Source: UBA1189 sp045660385
GTDB lineage: Bacteria > Bacteroidota > Bacteroidia > Bacteroidales > Bacteroidaceae
Length of the DNA: 9,390 nt
Direction of reading: 5' to 3'
Assembly (NCBI GenBank): GCA_045660385.1
Contig: JAZRDT010000120.1
Location: 1-9,390 of the forward strand
Shown here piece after piece: positions 6,492-9,390 of the stretch; position 1 is the first letter of the stretch; each line of letters opens with the position of its first letter. A model generated the notes under the pieces. It was not told the origin of the DNA and searched no databases. It was given only the letters and a program-made list of their open reading frames with translations. A program made the position numbers and the translations under genes.

Positions 6492-9023
6492 ATGATACAC
6501 ACAACTTCACCGAAGGGATGGATAGCTTCTATCCTGTTTTTCATAGCTATGCCCCTTGCGGCAAGCGCTCAAGATGCCGATATTGAAACTTTTCGTACAT
6601 GGGCGATGACTCCTCCGATGGGATGGAATTCGTGGGATTGCTACTATAGTTCAGCCAATGAAAAGATTGTGATGGATAATGCCCAGTATATTGTTGATAA
6701 CAACCTCGATGAATATGGTTGGGAATATGTAGTGCTGGATATCCGATGGTATGCCGACCACCCCAGTTTGGGTGGCGGATGGTATAACCAACGGGGCGAC
6801 CAATCGTGTCGGCTCGATGAGTACGGACGGTATGTGCCATCGCCTTCGCGCTTCCCCTCCTGCATGGTCGATGGAGTGAACTTGGGTTTCAAGGCCATGG
6901 CCGACTCCATACACCGCATGGGACTGAAGTTTGGCATACACATCATGCGCGGACTCCCCAAGTACATACTCGACAATCCTTCGGCATATAAACTCAAAGG
7001 CAGTGAGGGTACGCCGTGGAACCGCGTATATAAGAGCACTACGCCCGAGTGCACTTGGCTGCAGGATAACTTGACGATACAGAACAACGAATATGGCCAA
7101 TTGTATTACAACAGCCTCTTTGACCTCTATGCCGAGTGGGGTGTCGATTTTATCAAGATCGACGACCTCAGCCGCCCCTTCTATACCGATGAGATACGCA
7201 TGATACGCAAGGCTATCGACCAGACGGGCCGCCCGATAGTGCTCTCGCTCAGTCCGGGAAAGACCCACTTCCAGTATGCGCAGGACTGTCTCGACAATGC
7301 CAACATGTGGCGCATGATGGACGACCTATGGGATACGTGGAGCGGTGTAGACCTCGTGTTCCGTGAGGCGGCTGAATGGAGCCAGTATGCGCGTCCGGGT
7401 AACTATGCCGACTGCGATATGCTCCCCTTAGGACACATAGCAGCCACTGTGGGTGACCCGGGATATTGCAATGCCGATGCAGGACATCGCACCAATCTTA
7501 CCCACGACGAGCAATATACGGTGATGACGCTGTGGGGTATATGCCACTCGCCGCTCTTCTTTGGCGGCGACATGCCCAAGAATGATGAGTTCACCCTCTC
7601 GCTACTCACCAATGAGGAGTATCACCAAATGCATAAGTATGGCCAAGATGCCCACGAGGTGCTCAATGACGAAGATCGCGGCCACACCATTTGGACCAGC
7701 CTCGACCCCGCCACTGGTAATCGCTACTTGGCATTGTTCAATCGCGGCAACATCCGTTGGGTCAAGGGAAACAAGGCCTTATATTGTAGCGAAACTGTGG
7801 CCTACACCACCGATGGCCATGCCGTTGAGGTCGATATCGAGTGGCCTAGTGGAAGCAAAGAACTTGTGTTGGTGGTCGATGATGGTGGCGACAACTACAA
7901 TTACGACCATGGTGATTGGCTCAACCCCACGCTGGTGTTGGCCGATGGAACCGAGGTTCCACTCACAGGCAAGCACCTTATACGCACTTACACAGCTTCT
8001 TACTTCAACCGCGTATACGAGAATCGCAATGTAGATCATGGTGGTGCCATGAAGGTGATGGGCAAGAGTTATGCTCGCGGCTTCTCTACCGATGCCAATG
8101 CTGCTCTCTTCTTCTCCATCCCTGATACGCTCGATGTGGTGCGTTTCAAGGCCATGGCAGCTGCCGACGACAGTGGTATAGGGCAGACAGGGGCTACCAC
8201 TACGCTCCGCTTTATGGTGTTCGACCAAAACCCTCTTACCAGCGAGACCGAGGGCTATGTGGCTCGCACCGGACTTATTTCCCGCACTGGACAAAAGTCG
8301 GCAATGCTCGAAGGCGACATAACAGGAGCGCAGCAGCTCATCATCAAGGTGAGCAATGCCGGCGACGGTTTCGCCTATGACCGTGCCGACCTTATCAATC
8401 CCGTACTCATCGATTCCGATGGCAATGAAACCTCGCTCACCACCCTGCAAGCTGCCTCTTACACATCAGAGTGGGGTAGTCTGCACATCAATAGCAATGT
8501 CGAGGGCGGAGCGCTCACGGTCGAAGGCAAGAGATACTCTATAGGTCTCGGATTGAATGCCGAGTGTACCCTTATCTACGACCTTCCCAAGGGGCATCGC
8601 TATGTACGTTTCAGCGCTTTATGCGGTTACGACTCCAGTTGCGACCGCGACAATCCCTCTTCGTCGGGCACCACGATGGAGTTTGTGCTCTCCCTTTCTC
8701 AGCCGACCTCATCGGTCATTGACTTCGATCTCACTACATTGGGCTATGATGCCCGGGAGGAGGTACCCCTCTACGATATTTGGGCTAAGGAGGGTGCCGG
8801 AGCAGTTCGTGGTACGCTCAGCGTCGAGGTGCCCAAGCATGGGGTCAAACTCTACCGCCTTGGTAACCATCTGGGCAATGACATAGTGCCGCCAGCTGAG
8901 TCTGGGCAGCATCCGCACGCGAATACTGTTACCACATTGCAAGGCGTGAGGCTGCATGAGCCCATCGAAACACTTCCAACGGGAATCTATATTGTGGGCG
9001 ACAAGAAGGTGAGGGTAGAGTAA
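6492..9023 (+). CDS. secreted GH27 (alpha-galactosidase-like) hydrolase with NPCBM modules
   Basis: An 843-residue exported enzyme. The signal peptide spans about 1-26 and ends in AASA before Gln27. The GH27 barrel starts at PPMGWNSWDCY (41-51). The nucleophile is D224 in the KxD motif K222-I-D224, and the acid/base is probably D278 in WRMMDD (273-278). Family motifs DMLPLG (309-314) and SPLFFGGDM (353-361) are also present. Where human alpha-galactosidase A has the galactose-binding pair D92-D93, this protein has D83-I84, so the true substrate may differ from a plain alpha-galactoside. The C-terminal beta-domain begins at RYLALFNRG (411-419) and resumes only at about 742-790 (LGYD, YDIW, VPKHGVKLYRLG). 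Between them lie NPCBM-like carbohydrate-binding modules, one full copy (about 497-640) and parts of another. The tail ends in LPTGIYIVGDKKVRVE, reminiscent of Bacteroidetes C-terminal sorting sequences. It has its own promoter, and no SusC/SusD genes are adjacent. Confidence 0.88.
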   Translation: MIHTTSPKGWIASILFFIAMPLAASAQDADIETFRTWAMTPPMGWNSWDCYYSSANEKIVMDNAQYIVDNNLDEYGWEYVVLDIRWYADHPSLGGGWYNQRGDQSCRLDEYGRYVPSPSRFPSCMVDGVNLGFKAMADSIHRMGLKFGIHIMRGLPKYILDNPSAYKLKGSEGTPWNRVYKSTTPECTWLQDNLTIQNNEYGQLYYNSLFDLYAEWGVDFIKIDDLSRPFYTDEIRMIRKAIDQTGRPIVLSLSPGKTHFQYAQDCLDNANMWRMMDDLWDTWSGVDLVFREAAEWSQYARPGNYADCDMLPLGHIAATVGDPGYCNADAGHRTNLTHDEQYTVMTLWGICHSPLFFGGDMPKNDEFTLSLLTNEEYHQMHKYGQDAHEVLNDEDRGHTIWTSLDPATGNRYLALFNRGNIRWVKGNKALYCSETVAYTTDGHAVEVDIEWPSGSKELVLVVDDGGDNYNYDHGDWLNPTLVLADGTEVPLTGKHLIRTYTASYFNRVYENRNVDHGGAMKVMGKSYARGFSTDANAALFFSIPDTLDVVRFKAMAAADDSGIGQTGATTTLRFMVFDQNPLTSETEGYVARTGLISRTGQKSAMLEGDITGAQQLIIKVSNAGDGFAYDRADLINPVLIDSDGNETSLTTLQAASYTSEWGSLHINSNVEGGALTVEGKRYSIGLGLNAECTLIYDLPKGHRYVRFSALCGYDSSCDRDNPSSSGTTMEFVLSLSQPTSSVIDFDLTTLGYDAREEVPLYDIWAKEGAGAVRGTLSVEVPKHGVKLYRLGNHLGNDIVPPAESGQHPHANTVTTLQGVRLHEPIETLPTGIYIVGDKKVRVE

Positions 9024-9066
9024 ACCTCCTCGCTCGGTATTTTTGTCAAATGAGGCGCTGGTGTGT

Positions 9067-9082
9067 AAAAACTTACGTTTTT
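9067..9082 (+). terminator. weak candidate terminator after the GH27 gene
   Basis: AAAAAC-TTAC-GTTTTT forms a 6-bp AT-rich stem ending in a five-base T-run, 44 bases after the GH27 stop. The stem is short and low in GC, so it may not function alone, but no better terminator is visible before the next promoter. Confidence 0.3.
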
Positions 9083-9085
9083 GCC

Positions 9086-9116
9086 TTGTTTATTGCATCT
9101 TTTTAACTAAATTTGC
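9086..9116 (+). promoter_or_regulatory. promoter of the cytochrome b subunit gene
   Basis: TTG (9086-9088), a 19-base spacer and TAAATTTGC (9108-9116) match the Bacteroidetes consensus exactly. It leaves an AT-rich leader of about 50 nt before the ATG at 9176, longer than for the other genes here. It probably drives the whole succinate dehydrogenase/fumarate reductase operon. Confidence 0.82.
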
Positions 9117-9175
9117 CAATAATCGAATACTATAAATATTTATTAATAACTTAATTCATTAAAAACTAAACATTT

Positions 9176-9390
9176 ATGTGGTTAATTGATTCATCCATCG
9201 GAAGAAAGTTGGTGATGAGCGTTTCAGGACTTGGCCTCATCCTTTTCTTGACATTTCACATGGCAATGAATGCTGTTGCACTCTTCTCTGGCGAGGGGTA
9301 CAACATGGTGTGTGAGTTTTTGGGAGCAAACTGGTATGCCCTCGTGGCTACTGTCGGTTTGGCAGCTCTCGTAGTGGTTCACATTGTGTA
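9176..9390 (+). CDS. succinate dehydrogenase/fumarate reductase cytochrome b subunit (partial, 5' end)
   Basis: An open frame of 71 codons begins with MWLIDSSIGRKLVMSVSG and runs off the window edge without a stop. The sequence matches the N-terminus of the Bacteroidetes diheme cytochrome b membrane subunit (SdhC/FrdC, b558 type). The first membrane helix is about 14-34 and a second starts near 54. H28 (in LTFH) and H69 are candidate heme ligands. The subunit anchors the flavoprotein and iron-sulfur subunits and passes electrons between menaquinone and the fumarate/succinate site, a central step of anaerobic fumarate respiration in these bacteria. The other two subunits are expected just downstream but are outside the window. 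FrdC and SdhC cannot be distinguished by sequence here. Confidence 0.92.
   Translation, partial: MWLIDSSIGRKLVMSVSGLGLILFLTFHMAMNAVALFSGEGYNMVCEFLGANWYALVATVGLAALVVVHIV

Noticed and set aside
7779..8450. Minus-strand open frame of 223 residues inside the GH27 gene
   Set aside because: It lies antisense to conserved NPCBM coding sequence and shows no recognisable domain, signal peptide or promoter. It is a codon-bias shadow.

Overview
The window looks like an ordinary chromosomal stretch from a member of Bacteroidales, probably Prevotellaceae or a close relative. The main evidence is the promoter type: TTG, a 19-bp spacer, then TAnnTTTG occurs upstream of several genes, and Shine-Dalgarno sequences are absent. 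The protein families agree: a FklB-like FKBP pair, secreted GH30 and GH27 enzymes, and a Bacteroidetes-type fumarate reductase/succinate dehydrogenase cytochrome b. The genus is an inference and was not tested by any search.

Layout: (1) Positions 1-329 hold no convincing gene. The first 150 bases are a GC-rich, hairpin-dense block. (2) 330-2357 encodes a PgpH-type 7TM-HD phosphohydrolase, probably a c-di-AMP phosphodiesterase. (3) 2493-4360 is a two-gene unit of FKBP peptidyl-prolyl isomerases: a cytoplasmic FklB-like protein, then a lipoprotein whose FKBP N-terminal region is duplicated. Two hairpins follow. (4) 4589-6094 encodes a secreted GH30 glycosidase. (5) 6162-6368 carries tRNA-Leu(CAA) on the minus strand with its own promoter, convergent with the GH30 gene and separated from it by hairpin terminators. 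(6) 6492-9023 encodes a secreted GH27 (alpha-galactosidase-like) enzyme with NPCBM-type modules lodged inside its C-terminal beta-domain. (7) 9176-9390 is the start of the cytochrome b subunit of succinate dehydrogenase/fumarate reductase, cut by the window edge.

The genes fall into separate transcription units rather than one system. The two FKBPs probably serve folding in two compartments. The two glycosidases probably process plant, fungal or host glycans outside the cytoplasm, but no SusC/SusD pair or regulator lies beside them, so this is not a classical polysaccharide utilisation locus within the window. I found no CRISPR array, transposase, phage gene or defence system. The points most worth following are the altered galactose-binding position and inserted modules of the GH27 protein, and the duplicated N-terminal region of the FKBP lipoprotein.
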